Assembly (NCBI GenBank): GCA_934148985.1
Contig: CAKPDO010000003.1
Span: 7,355-71,354, forward strand
Length of the DNA stretch: 64,000 nucleotides
Source of the DNA: an uncultured Clostridia bacterium
GTDB lineage: Bacteria > Bacillota > Clostridia > TANB77 > CAG-508
Reading direction: 5' to 3'
Every line of letters starts with the position of its first letter. Positions within the stretch are counted from its first letter, which is position 1. Made by a program: the position numbers and the translations under genes. Positions 55,967 through 64,000 of this stretch are shown piece after piece. The notes beneath the pieces were generated by a model. That model saw only the letters and a program-made list of their open reading frames with translations, was not told the origin of the DNA and made no database searches.

Positions 55967-56209
55967 ATGTCTATGGAAAAACAAAAATTATATAAAGAAA
56001 TCGAGACTTTGCCTGAAGAACTTACAAATCAAGTTATAAATTTTATTGAATATTTGAAATTATCATATATAGAGTCGAAAGCACCTGAAAGTGTAGAAAT
56101 AAAAAGTAAAAGTGATTTAAAAGAAAAATTACAAAAAGGTTTAGATGATATAAAATCAAACAAAACATATTCTTTAGATGAAGTTTTTCAAGAATTAGAT
56201 AATTTATAA
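55967..56209 (+). CDS. Type II antitoxin (DUF2281-like)
   Basis: 80 aa, RBS GGGAGG. An N-terminal segment KLYKEIETLPEELTNQVINFIEYLK is typical of DUF2281/YefM-like small antitoxins, followed by a flexible Lys/Ser-rich part and SLDEVFQELDNL, a likely toxin-binding helix. It precedes the ParE/RelE-like toxin by 17 nt. The pair lies directly upstream of gyrA; ParE-type toxins poison gyrase, so the location is suggestive but may be chance. Confidence 0.8.
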   Translation: MSMEKQKLYKEIETLPEELTNQVINFIEYLKLSYIESKAPESVEIKSKSDLKEKLQKGLDDIKSNKTYSLDEVFQELDNL

Positions 56210-56226
56210 AAATAGGAGCAAATGTT

Positions 56227-56559
56227 ATGAAAAAATATACAGTCGAAGTTTCAAAAACAGCAGAGCAAGATTTATGTAATATTATTTCATATCTTAGATA
56301 TACATTAGCAGGCGACATTGTAGCTGATAAATATAAAACATTATTTAAACAAGCATTAAAAGATTTAGAAAACGAAGCAGGAAGTATGTCTATTTTAAAT
56401 GAAGAATTAACAGGACACAAAAACATTAGAAAAATCAATGTGAAAAATTATATGATATTTTATATTGTGGACGAAGAAAAATCAAAAGTATTTGTAGTAA
56501 GAATAGGGCATGCATTTATGAACATGAAGAATTATTTAAAAGATAGCAAAAATTTATAA
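56227..56559 (+). CDS. RelE/ParE-family toxin
   Basis: 110 aa. The RelE/ParE fold is readable: VEVSKTAEQDLCNIISYLRYTLAG at the start (helical hairpin), LEELTGH-like ILNEELTGHKNIRKINVKNYMIFYIVDEEKSKVFVVRIGHAF and a C-terminal helix. The RINVxNYMIFYxVDE...VFVVRIGHA strand pair is typical of ParE toxins. Length and partner gene fit. Whether it acts on ribosomes or gyrase cannot be told. Confidence 0.88.
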   Translation: MKKYTVEVSKTAEQDLCNIISYLRYTLAGDIVADKYKTLFKQALKDLENEAGSMSILNEELTGHKNIRKINVKNYMIFYIVDEEKSKVFVVRIGHAFMNMKNYLKDSKNL

Positions 56560-56633
56560 TAAGGTTAGCTAATTCAATAGTAATTTTTACAAATAAGTAA
56601 TGTCTTAAAATTTGTAAAAATAGTAATTTATCC

Positions 56634-56662
56634 TTGCAAAATCTTAGTCTTTTTAGTATAAT
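56634..56662 (+). promoter_or_regulatory. gyrA promoter
   Basis: TTGCAA (56634-56639), 17 nt, TATAAT (56657-56662), 36 nt before the gyrA ATG. Confidence 0.75.
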
Positions 56663-56698
56663 ACAAAATATAAAAACGATTGAAAAGAGGTAGAAACA

Positions 56699-59143
56699 AT
56701 GGCAGAAAGACAAGATGGAAAAATAATAGAAAGAGACATTGATGAAGAAATGAAAATGGCATACATAAGTTATGCTATGAGCGTTATAGTACAACGTGCA
56801 CTTCCAGATGTTAGAGATGGATTAAAACCAGTTCATAGAAGAATTTTATATACAATGCATGAAGATGGATTAACACCAGATAAACCATACAGAAAGTCAG
56901 CAACAACAGTTGGAGATGTTTTAGGTAGGTACCATCCACATGGAGATGCATCTGTTTATGATGCATTAGTAAGGCTTGCACAAGATTTTTCTATGAGATA
57001 TATGTTAGTAGATGGACATGGAAACTTTGGGTCAATAGATGGAGATCCAGCAGCAGCATACCGTTATACAGAAGCAAGAATGTCAAAGATAGCTGAATTA
57101 ATGCTTACAGATATAGAGAAAAATACTGTAGATTTTATGCCAAACTTTGATGATAGACTTCAAGAACCAACAGTATTACCAGCACAAATACCAGCACTAC
57201 TTGTAAATGGTTCGTCTGGTATAGCCGTAGGAATGGCAACAAATATTCCACCACATAACTTGACAGAAGTTATAAATGGTCTTATAGAAATAATAGATAA
57301 AGATGAAGTGTCTGATGAAGATTTAATGAAAATCATTAAAGGACCAGATTTTCCAACAGAGGGAATAATATTAGGTACAGAAGGAATAAGAGAAGCATAT
57401 AAAACAGGTAGAGGAAAAATCACATTAAGAGCTGAAACAGATATAGAAGAAATGTCAGGAAATAAGCAAAGAATAATAGTTAGCTCACTTCCATATCAAG
57501 TAAATAAGGCAAAATTAATTGAAAACATGGCTCAGCTTGTTAGGGAAAAGAGAATTGAGGGAATTTCTGAAATCAGAGATGAATCAGACCGTAAAGAAAA
57601 AGTTAGAGTGGTAATAGAACTAAAAAAGGATGCAAATGCACAAGTTGTATTAAATCAGTTATTTAAAAATACACAAATGCAGACAAGTTTTGGAATAATA
57701 ATGCTTGCACTAGTAAATAACGAACCTAAAATATTAACATTAAGACAATGTTTGGATTACTATTTGGAACACAGAAAAAATGTTACTTTGCGTAGAACAA
57801 AATTTGACTTAGACAAAGCTTTAGCAAGGGCTCATATATTAGAGGGATTGAGAATTGCGATAGATAATATAGATGAAGTAATTGCAATAATTAGGGAATC
57901 ATATGATGACGCAAAAGAAAGATTAATGGACAGATTTAAACTCACAGATATCCAAGCACAAGCAATTCTTGATATGAGATTAAAAACATTATCTGGATTA
58001 CAACGTGAAAAAATTGAAGAAGAATATAATGAGTTAATGAAACTTATAGCACATTTAAGGGAAATTTTAAACAGTGAGCATTTAGTTTTTGAAGTAATTA
58101 AAGAAGAATTAATTAAAGTAAGAGATAAATTTGGCGATGAAAGAAAAACTAAAATAAAACCAGCAGAAGGTGATTTTGAGGTTGAGGATTTAATTAAAGA
58201 AGAACAAACTGTTATTGCTTTGACACATTATGGATATATTAAAAGAATGCCAATAGATACATATAAGAGCCAAAAACGTGGAGGAAAAGGTATTACTGGT
58301 ATTGCAACACGTGAAGGGGATTTTGTAAAACAAATATTTACATCATCAACACATGATTTAATATTATTCTTTACAAATAAAGGAAAAGTATATAGACTAA
58401 AAGGATATGAAATTCCAGAAGCAGGAAGAACGGCTAAAGGAACTGCAATTGTTAACTTATTGAGCCTAGATGCTGGAGAAAAAGTATCAGCTGTTATTCC
58501 AATACAAAATTTTGCTGAGGGCAAATATTTGTTGATGGGTACAAAAAATGGTTTAATAAAGAAAACAGCATTGGCAGAATATGATTCTGCAAGAAAAACT
58601 GGATTATTGGGAATTACTTTAAAAGATAATGATGAATTAATTTCTGTTAAGTTAACAGATGGACAAGATAATGTTGTGTTAGTAACAAGAAAGGGTTTAT
58701 GCATAACTTTTGAAGAAAAAGAAGTTAGACCAATGGGAAGAACATCTCAAGGAGTTATAGGTATAAGACTTTCAGATGAAGATGAAGTAATTGGAATGGA
58801 ATCAATTATTACGGGAAGTAATGCTACTTTACTTGCGATTACAGAAAATGGCTTTGGAAAACGTACGGAACTTGATGAATATAGAGTTCAAGCTAGAGGT
58901 GGAAAAGGTGTAATTACATACAAAATTACTCCTAAAACAGGTGAACTTATAGGTGTTAAAATTGCAGATGATACACAAGATGTAATGCTTATTACAGATA
59001 CAGGAACTATAATTAGAATGAGTGTTAAAGAAATAAGCATACTTGGTAGGTCTACACAAGGGGTTACTCTTATGAGAACTAATGATGGAGGAAAGGTTGT
59101 TAGCATTGAGATCGTAGAAAAAGACGAAGAAGAAGCTATATAA
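56699..59143 (+). CDS. gyrA: DNA gyrase subunit A
   Basis: 814 aa, RBS AAGAGG. It begins [37 protein letters not shown]. The catalytic Tyr is in [15 protein letters not shown] (about 121). The quinolone-resistance region reads [16 protein letters not shown], with Ser/Ala positions GDAS-V, so position 83 (E. coli) is Ser. Six C-terminal beta-pinwheel blades include the GyrA box QRGGKGITG (about 525). The length is normal. It is followed by a strong terminator. Confidence 0.98.
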   Translation: MAERQDGKIIERDIDEEMKMAYISYAMSVIVQRALPDVRDGLKPVHRRILYTMHEDGLTPDKPYRKSATTVGDVLGRYHPHGDASVYDALVRLAQDFSMRYMLVDGHGNFGSIDGDPAAAYRYTEARMSKIAELMLTDIEKNTVDFMPNFDDRLQEPTVLPAQIPALLVNGSSGIAVGMATNIPPHNLTEVINGLIEIIDKDEVSDEDLMKIIKGPDFPTEGIILGTEGIREAYKTGRGKITLRAETDIEEMSGNKQRIIVSSLPYQVNKAKLIENMAQLVREKRIEGISEIRDESDRKEKVRVVIELKKDANAQVVLNQLFKNTQMQTSFGIIMLALVNNEPKILTLRQCLDYYLEHRKNVTLRRTKFDLDKALARAHILEGLRIAIDNIDEVIAIIRESYDDAKERLMDRFKLTDIQAQAILDMRLKTLSGLQREKIEEEYNELMKLIAHLREILNSEHLVFEVIKEELIKVRDKFGDERKTKIKPAEGDFEVEDLIKEEQTVIALTHYGYIKRMPIDTYKSQKRGGKGITGIATREGDFVKQIFTSSTHDLILFFTNKGKVYRLKGYEIPEAGRTAKGTAIVNLLSLDAGEKVSAVIPIQNFAEGKYLLMGTKNGLIKKTALAEYDSARKTGLLGITLKDNDELISVKLTDGQDNVVLVTRKGLCITFEEKEVRPMGRTSQGVIGIRLSDEDEVIGMESIITGSNATLLAITENGFGKRTELDEYRVQARGGKGVITYKITPKTGELIGVKIADDTQDVMLITDTGTIIRMSVKEISILGRSTQGVTLMRTNDGGKVVSIEIVEKDEEEAI

Positions 59144-59145
59144 GT

Positions 59146-59180
59146 AAAAAAGCTATGATGTTGAAAATCATAGCTTTTTT
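59146..59180 (+). terminator. gyrA terminator
   Basis: A 14-bp stem, AAAAAAGCTATGAT and ATCATAGCTTTTTT, starts three nt after the gyrA stop. Confidence 0.92.
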
Positions 59181-59432
59181 AACGTATGTGTTAATCTTTT
59201 TAAAAACTTTATGTAAACACCATATTTCGACAAATTTTTTTAGTAATATATGGTATAATTTATTATAGAATGTGATTTTATCCAAGAGTAGTTATCAATA
59301 TGTTGTTTGTTTTGGTTCTTAATATTGATAGCTGCTTTTTCTTTTTATAAGAAAAACTTTTATAAAATTTTAATAAAAATAGCTTTTTGTTAAAATATAT
59401 GGTATACATAAATGTATGAATAGGAGATGATA

Positions 59433-59549
59433 ATGATGATGCATGAATTTGTAACATATTCAGATGGAACACTAGTTGTTTCTTCAGATATAAGAAAAAA
59501 AGAAAATGGAGAACCAATACATGTACATATTTGTAAAGAAAATCAATAA
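59433..59549 (+). CDS. Small 38-aa protein, possibly a truncated gene
   Basis: Three tandem ATG codons (59433, 59436, 59439) follow TAGGAGATG, giving MMMHEFVTYSDGTLVVSSD...GEPIHVHICKENQ. The frame has coding character (no Lys/Asn run bias) but is very short. The following 250 bp contain further short coding-like pieces in shifted frames (for example EWKEFYGVEDVRFF at about 59577-59620), so this may be the 5' end of a decayed gene. I recognise no family. The rest of the 59550-59760 interval shows nothing else. Confidence 0.5.
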   Translation: MMMHEFVTYSDGTLVVSSDIRKKENGEPIHVHICKENQ

Positions 59550-59759
59550 GATACAACTTTTTCTATATTGTAGCTGAATGGAAAGAGTTTTATGGCGTAG
59601 AAGATGTTAGATTTTTTTGTTAATAGAGAGAATAAAAATGTTTGTTCAAACCTTGTTGCCCTAGCAATAACGATAAAAACTGAATTAAAATTTAACAGGG
59701 ATTTCATTTGCGTTAAATTATGAATATACGAATTTTATTTGTGTATAATAATTTTAATT

Positions 59760-59852
59760 GCAACATTAAAAAAATAATTGCAACAAATATATTAAATACG
59801 TTGCAGTTGAAATGCTATTCGCATTGACAATTGCAACAAATTATGGTAAAAT
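59760..59852 (+). promoter_or_regulatory. Fic promoter with repeated TTGCAAC operator-like motifs
   Basis: TTGACA (59824-59829), 17 nt, TAAAAT (59847-59852). ATTGCAACA occurs at about 59758-59766, 59778-59786 and, inside the promoter spacer, 59830-59838; a fourth degenerate copy GTTGCAGTTG lies near 59802. A regulator bound to the spacer copy would block RNA polymerase. The winged-helix end of the Fic protein itself is a candidate. Confidence 0.65.
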
Positions 59853-59879
59853 GATGCATATAGAAAGGAGATGTAGCAA

Positions 59880-60932
59880 TTGAGAACTTTTAATTTAAAA
59901 ATAGAATCAGAAAATATTTTTACCAATAATATAATAAATCTTGTTTCAGCAATTCATGAATACAAAGGAAAGCAAACATTGTATATTGAAGCAAATCATG
60001 ATATTTTAACAAGTTTATTGAATATTGCAAAAATTCAAAGTACAGAAAGCTCTAATAAAATTGAAGGCATTAAAACAACAGATGACAGAATAAATGCTTT
60101 AATTAATGATAAAGTAGCACCCAAAAATAGAAATGAAGAAGAAATTGCTGGATATAGAGACGTATTAGAGCTAATTCACGAAAATTATGAAAATATGGAT
60201 ATAACACCCAATATAATACTACAAATGCATAAATATTTATATAAATATAGTTCAAAAAGTATCGGAGGAAAATTTAAAGATTCTGAAAATATAATCGAAG
60301 AATTAGATGAAAATGGAAATAAGAAAATCAGGTTTAAGCCATTATCAGCCTTTGAAACACCACAAGCAATGAAAGAACTTTGTACATCATATAATAATGA
60401 AATTCACACAAATGAAATTGACCCTTTATTTTTAATTCCAATATTTATTTTTGATTTTTTATCAATTCATCCTTTTAATGATGGCAATGGAAGAATGAGC
60501 AGATTATTAACTTTATTATTATTATATAAAAGTGGCTATATTGTTGGAAAATATATTAGCATAGAAAAAATAGTTGAAAAAACAAAAGAATCTTATTATG
60601 ATACATTACAAAAAAGCTCGGTTAACTGGCATAATAATGAAAATAACTATAAATTTTTTGCTGAATATTACCTTGGTATTATTTTATCAGCATATAAAGA
60701 TTTTTCAAATAGAGTCGAATATATATCAAATAAAAAAATGTCTGTTAAAGAAAGAACTGAAACCATAGTTAGAAATAACTTAGGAAAAATTTCAAAAAAG
60801 GAAATTGTGGATATGTGTCCAGATGTTAGTGTTGGAAGTATAGAAAGGGCATTAAATGAACTTTTAAAAGATGAAAAAATTTTAAAGGTTACTGGTGGAA
60901 GGTATACCAAATACATTTATGTTGATAAATAA
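59880..60932 (+). CDS. Fic-domain AMP-transferase with C-terminal winged-helix
   Basis: 350 aa, TTG start with AAAGGAG 9 nt upstream. The Fic motif HPFNDGNGRMSR (about 196-207) is complete, with the catalytic His and the anion-binding NGR. Before it, SSNKIEGIKTT (about 58-68) is the Ser/Thr-X3-Glu-Gly inhibitory motif of class II Fic proteins, so activity is probably self-inhibited. The C-terminal 60 residues (VKERTETIVRNNLGKISKKEIVDMCPDVSVGSIERALNEL) form a winged helix that could bind DNA. Fic proteins transfer AMP, or other phosphate-linked groups, to target proteins. It is a stand-alone gene with its own promoter and terminator; no separate antitoxin is needed for class II. Confidence 0.92.
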   Translation: MRTFNLKIESENIFTNNIINLVSAIHEYKGKQTLYIEANHDILTSLLNIAKIQSTESSNKIEGIKTTDDRINALINDKVAPKNRNEEEIAGYRDVLELIHENYENMDITPNIILQMHKYLYKYSSKSIGGKFKDSENIIEELDENGNKKIRFKPLSAFETPQAMKELCTSYNNEIHTNEIDPLFLIPIFIFDFLSIHPFNDGNGRMSRLLTLLLLYKSGYIVGKYISIEKIVEKTKESYYDTLQKSSVNWHNNENNYKFFAEYYLGIILSAYKDFSNRVEYISNKKMSVKERTETIVRNNLGKISKKEIVDMCPDVSVGSIERALNELLKDEKILKVTGGRYTKYIYVDK

Positions 60933-60982
60933 AAAGTTGTTACTCTTCAAAAATACTATATTTGAAGAGTAACAACTTTTTT
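60931..60982 (+). terminator. Terminator after the Fic gene
   Basis: A 21-bp perfect stem with a nine-base loop begins at the stop codon and ends in a T run. Confidence 0.93.
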
Positions 60983-61014
60983 ACAGATTTTTGTATTATT
61001 AAAATTATTGATAT

Positions 61015-61090
61015 TGGTGACCCATCTCGGGATCGAACCGAGGACCGCCAGATTAAGAGTCTGTTGCTCTACCAACTGAGCTAATGAGCC
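61015..61090 (-). tRNA. tRNA-Lys (CUU)
   Basis: Acceptor GGCTCAT with ATGGGTC, discriminator A and encoded CCA. Anticodon loop CTCTTAA, anticodon CUU. Standard D arm (GCTCAGTTGGTAGAGC) and T arm (CTCGGTTCGATCCCGAG). Confidence 0.95.
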
Positions 61091-61320
61091 AAAAAATAAT
61101 TATGTAAAAATTAATACTTTATTAGTATAATCCCTAGGAGTGATTTTGTCAATAGATTTGGAAACTTTTTTGCACGTTTTTATTAATAAAAAAATTGGAA
61201 AACTATATACAAAATAAGAAAAATAGTGTATAATTTATTTATCAAAGGGAATAGTATATATTATATATATTTTTAATTGGTCTCAAAAGGACCTGACCCG
61301 TGCTGACGGTAGTCGTCGCG

Positions 61321-61346
61321 AAAAGCCATTCGAAAGGATGGCTTTT
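61321..61346 (-). terminator. Terminator after the DUF3800 remnant
   Basis: 9-bp arms, AAAAGCCAT and ATGGCTTTT, overlap the stop of the DUF3800 frame. Beyond it (61282-61320) lies a GC-rich piece that includes a variant of the repeat seen upstream of mnmE. Confidence 0.65.
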
Positions 61347-61758
61347 ATAATCTTTTATGTTTTAATTTTCTTTTTATATAAACAATTTCCTGATTTGTAA
61401 AAAAATATTTTTCGGCCTTTGTAAATGCCATATTGTTATGATATTTATAATCTAGTTTGTCAATAAATGTTAACATATCAGAAACTTGAAATAATCTCTT
61501 TTCTATATGGTTAAAATCAATTCGTCGTTCAATTTTATCATTTAATATAAAGACAATATCTAGTATAGCTCCTAATGTTTCTTGCCCATTATAAATTTGT
61601 TTATTTAAACTTTCATTTAAGTAATTTAATTCTCCATTTATTGAATTTGAGCTTTCATGAAGTGTGAATGATACCGCATATAAATCTGAACTACCATCTA
61701 CAAATCCAAAGTCCCCACTTTCATCTATAAATATGTTTAATCTTTTTATTTTAATCAC
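61345..61758 (-). CDS. DUF3800 protein, internally deleted
   Basis: 137 aa against 200-250 for the family. The N-terminus NIFIDESGDFGF is the DUF3800 signature with its two acidic residues. The C-terminal AFTKAEKYFFTNQEIVYIKRKLKHKR also matches the family end. The middle, which normally carries further conserved acidic residues, is largely missing. It is probably an inactive remnant that kept its frame. DUF3800 proteins are RNase H-like and often occur beside mobile elements or defence genes. The start GTG has only a weak RBS (AGCAGGTG). Confidence 0.65.
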   Translation of the reverse strand: MIKIKRLNIFIDESGDFGFVDGSSDLYAVSFTLHESSNSINGELNYLNESLNKQIYNGQETLGAILDIVFILNDKIERRIDFNHIEKRLFQVSDMLTFIDKLDYKYHNNMAFTKAEKYFFTNQEIVYIKRKLKHKRL

Positions 61759-62216
61759 CTGCTTTTTTTCATAAATTAGTTTAATTCTTTTTTATTTTAT
61801 ACTGAAGAATTTTGGCCTTTAATTTAAGATTAATGTTTTATAAAAAAATATGTAATTATTATTCAAATTAATAAGGATACATTTAGAATCTAAAACGTCT
61901 ATTACATAATACTATAAATGAAAAAATTTGGCAATATATATTAGTAAAAAAGCGAATCGAATTTAAGTAGCTTTAAAATAAAAATGATACTTAATTCAAA
62001 TTTTACACCAAAATTAAATTAAAAAAACAATGAAAAACAATGCAAAAATGATTGCAAAATAATGTACAATGTGATATCATAAAAAAGTATTTAGCTTAAA
62101 AATGCACATTGAAAATTGAATAAAAAAGCCATAATGAGCCATAATATAGGTAAAACGATTGTAAATGAGCATAAAAAGCTAAATTAAAAATAGAAAGATG
62201 AAAGAGGAGGAAACCT
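61759..62216. other. 458-bp gap; leader of the pseudopilin gene
   Basis: No gene is visible. Near the right end are a possible promoter (TTGCAA at about 62052, 17 nt, TATCAT at about 62075) and a long 5' leader in which TTTAGCTT (62090-62097) can pair with AAGCTAAA (62176-62183). The leader also holds a short tandem AGCCATAATG/AGCCATAAT. The RBS GAGGAGG precedes the next gene. Confidence 0.5.
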
Positions 62217-63956
62217 ATGAAAAGTAAAATAAAACAAGAAAAAGGTATTACATTAATAGCTCTAGTCGTAACAATAATTGTTCTTTTAATATTAGCAGGA
62301 ATAAGCATAAATGCATTAGCAGGACAAAATGGAATACTAAATAGAGCAACAGGAGCAAAAGAATCACAAGAAAAGGCTCAGGCACAAGAACTTGCAAAAC
62401 TAAAATTACAAGAATTATATACAGAAAATTTAGGTTTTTTAGATGATGCAAGTGCAAGAACAGCAATAACTACAGAATTAACATCAAAAGGATATGAAAT
62501 AAAAAGCAAAACAACGTCGACAGGAACAGTAAAAGGAATATTAATAAAAGATTCAAATGGGAAAAGCGTTGATGAAGTAAAAGTAGGATTAAATGCAACA
62601 ACAAATATAGTAGTTGAACTAGAAATAGAGGGAGCAGGAGCTACAAAAACATATATAAAACTTAAAGATAAATTTTATGAAATGAATATAACAGGATTAA
62701 ATGTAAGTATTTCAGATGAAGAATATAAAGACGAAGATGGTAGTGATGATGGATATCACATAAAAATAACTCCCGCAGAAACGGGAATAGAAATGACACA
62801 AGGTGGAACAAAAATAACAGGAGAAACAGAGATAGAAAATGGAGCTGTTATTGGTATAAAAAGTGGAAGCACAAATGGAACATATACATTTAATGTAAAA
62901 GAAGAAAAAACAGCTAAAACAAAAGATGTAAATGTAACAGTAGCACAAATACCAGCTGACACAGCAGTAGAAAATCCAGAAAGCTATGGTTCAAATCCAA
63001 ATGCTCAAGCAACAGCAGATGGAGCAGGAAAAATATTTGCAAAACCAGAAGGAGCAACATATGTAACAGGAACAGTGGATACAGGTGTAGTAGTAAATAT
63101 AAAAGGAAGCGAATTTGTGTGGGTTCCAGTAGATGATGTAGTTTTGGATACAAGTAAAGAAGCAAAATTACCAAAAAGTGAGAGTGCTGGTACTTCAAGT
63201 GGAAAGAAATATACACCAATGGCAATAAAGGTTGAAAATAATTATAAAGGAATTTTGTATAAGTTTTCTGGAAGTAATGGTTATTTATATTATCCAAATA
63301 ATGCGAATTATCAAGGAAGTTCGACACAATACAGGGAACCAGATGTTGTAAGTAGTTATGATGGCGGAAGCTCAGATACGGTTGGAATTGAATTAAGCAA
63401 TTTAACATCAGAATATAATGCAATGATAGAGAGTGTATTAAAATATAAAGGATTTTATGTAGCAAGATATGAGGCAGGATTAGATGCAAATAAAAATATT
63501 GTTTTCAAAGATGCCCATATAACTGAAAATAATGTTACAACAACAGATGCAAGTAATGGTGAAACAAAAACATGGTATGGATTATACAAAAAGATAAAAA
63601 CGTTTACAACGGATAGCGATAAAGTTGTAAGTAGTATGATTTGGGGAAGTCAATATGATGCAATGATGAATTGGATGGCAAAAAATAATAAGACAGTTGG
63701 AAATTCAGATAGCACAAAAAGAAACTCTGGTATAGTTACTGGCAGCGAACCTAAAGATGTAATAAATAATGTTTATGATTTATATGGATGCCATAGAGAG
63801 TGGACATTAGAGGCCCTCGACACCTTCTCTCGAGTTTTACGTGGAGGTTATTCAGGCAGCATCACTGCACCAAGCAATCGCAGCGACTACACTCCGCTCA
63901 GTGCGTATTCCAGCTATTCCTCTCGTGCCACACTTTATATAAAGTGCAACGTATGA
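62217..63956 (+). CDS. Pseudopilin-anchored protein with C-type-lectin-like (FGE-sulfatase type) domain, probable DGR target
   Basis: 579 aa, RBS GAGGAGG. The N-terminus KQEKGITLIALVVTIIVLLILAG is a type IV pilin-like leader: prepilin-peptidase site after Gly, then a hydrophobic helix, but Ala instead of Glu at +5. An Ig-like beta-rich middle follows (about 80-245, ending KTKDVNVTVAQIP). The C-terminal half is a formylglycine-enzyme/C-type-lectin fold: EFVWVPVDDV (about 300), KGFYVARYEAG (about 415), MIWGSQYDAMMNWM, NNVYDLYGCHREWTLEA and RVLRGGYSGS...SSRATLYIKCNV. The last 48 codons have a sharply different base composition (see the variable-region entry). The likely role is a surface-exposed binding protein whose ligand site is diversified. 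No pilus assembly gene is in the window. Confidence 0.85.
   Translation: MKSKIKQEKGITLIALVVTIIVLLILAGISINALAGQNGILNRATGAKESQEKAQAQELAKLKLQELYTENLGFLDDASARTAITTELTSKGYEIKSKTTSTGTVKGILIKDSNGKSVDEVKVGLNATTNIVVELEIEGAGATKTYIKLKDKFYEMNITGLNVSISDEEYKDEDGSDDGYHIKITPAETGIEMTQGGTKITGETEIENGAVIGIKSGSTNGTYTFNVKEEKTAKTKDVNVTVAQIPADTAVENPESYGSNPNAQATADGAGKIFAKPEGATYVTGTVDTGVVVNIKGSEFVWVPVDDVVLDTSKEAKLPKSESAGTSSGKKYTPMAIKVENNYKGILYKFSGSNGYLYYPNNANYQGSSTQYREPDVVSSYDGGSSDTVGIELSNLTSEYNAMIESVLKYKGFYVARYEAGLDANKNIVFKDAHITENNVTTTDASNGETKTWYGLYKKIKTFTTDSDKVVSSMIWGSQYDAMMNWMAKNNKTVGNSDSTKRNSGIVTGSEPKDVINNVYDLYGCHREWTLEALDTFSRVLRGGYSGSITAPSNRSDYTPLSAYSSYSSRATLYIKCNV
63813..63954 (+). other. Candidate DGR variable region at the 3' end of the lectin-fold gene
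   Basis: From GCC at 63813 GC content rises to about 50-55 percent, against about 33 percent just upstream. Codons are mostly of NNC/NNT form (GCC CTC GAC ACC TTC TCT; GGC AGC ATC ACT; AGC AAT CGC AGC GAC TAC ACT), as expected when AAC/AAT codons of a template repeat are mutated at their adenines. The encoded piece RVLRGGYSGS...RATLYIK is the usual place of the variable region in lectin-fold targets. The template repeat and reverse transcriptase would be downstream of the window end. Confidence 0.7.
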
Positions 63957-64000
63957 CCCAAAATGGTTAATTAAGATTGCTCAAAATACAGACTTTGAGA

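Overview
The window is AT-rich DNA from the replication-origin region of a low-GC Firmicute, most likely an uncultured gut-type Clostridia. The evidence is the gene order rpmH-rnpA-yidD-yidC-jag-mnmE-mnmG-rsmG-parA-parB on one side of oriC and dnaA-dnaN-recF-gyrB-gyrA on the other, strongly polarised away from the origin at about 44.8-46.8 kb. The pseudopilin leader of the last gene resembles those of uncultured Christensenellales-like lineages, but that placement is recollection, not a search.

Layout. 1-16.4 kb (minus strand): a Gram-positive type IV secretion (T4SS)-like locus with six VirB2-like small membrane proteins, a VirB3/PrgI-like protein, a TraC-like protein, a VirB4 ATPase, four tandem VirB6/TrbL-like proteins, a long low-complexity anchored protein, an M15 peptidoglycan hydrolase and a left-edge membrane protein. 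No relaxase or VirD4 coupling protein is in view. 16.6-18.3 kb (plus strand): polysaccharide deacetylase and a shortened TelA-family protein. 18.4-25.4 kb (minus strand): a VWA lipoprotein, two solute-binding proteins fused to OmpA-like domains, an ABC permease and ATPase, and an XpaC-like coiled-coil protein. This block uses the codon CGG, unlike its surroundings, and looks acquired. 26.0-31.6 kb: two tRNA-Ser genes, a 4.7-kb integrative element bounded by 108-bp direct repeats (integrase, excisionase, Rep_trans initiator, an origin-like hairpin region, repressors) and an ISAs1 remnant. 31.6-35.2 kb: a three-gene operon with a degenerate ProA-like protein. 35.2-44.5 kb: the conserved segregation, tRNA-modification and membrane-insertion block. 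44.5-46.8 kb: a bipartite oriC. 46.8-59.1 kb: dnaN, recF, gyrB and gyrA, with a second VirB4/TraC-like module and a toxin-antitoxin pair inserted between gyrB and gyrA. 59.4-64 kb: a Fic protein, tRNA-Lys, a DUF3800 remnant and a pseudopilin-anchored C-type-lectin-like protein.

Three signals stand out. (1) The last gene ends in a GC-rich stretch of mostly NNC/NNT codons at the variable position of a C-type-lectin fold, which suggests the variable region of a diversity-generating retroelement whose template and reverse transcriptase would lie just outside the window. (2) mnmE and rnpA each need a +1 frameshift, and in both the shift falls on an in-frame CGG followed by A. CGG is otherwise almost absent from the native genes. 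This is either programmed frameshifting at a hungry codon or a systematic sequence error. (3) T4SS parts are expanded and dispersed: many VirB2 and VirB6 paralogues at one locus, and a separate VirB4 module embedded among the gyrase genes.
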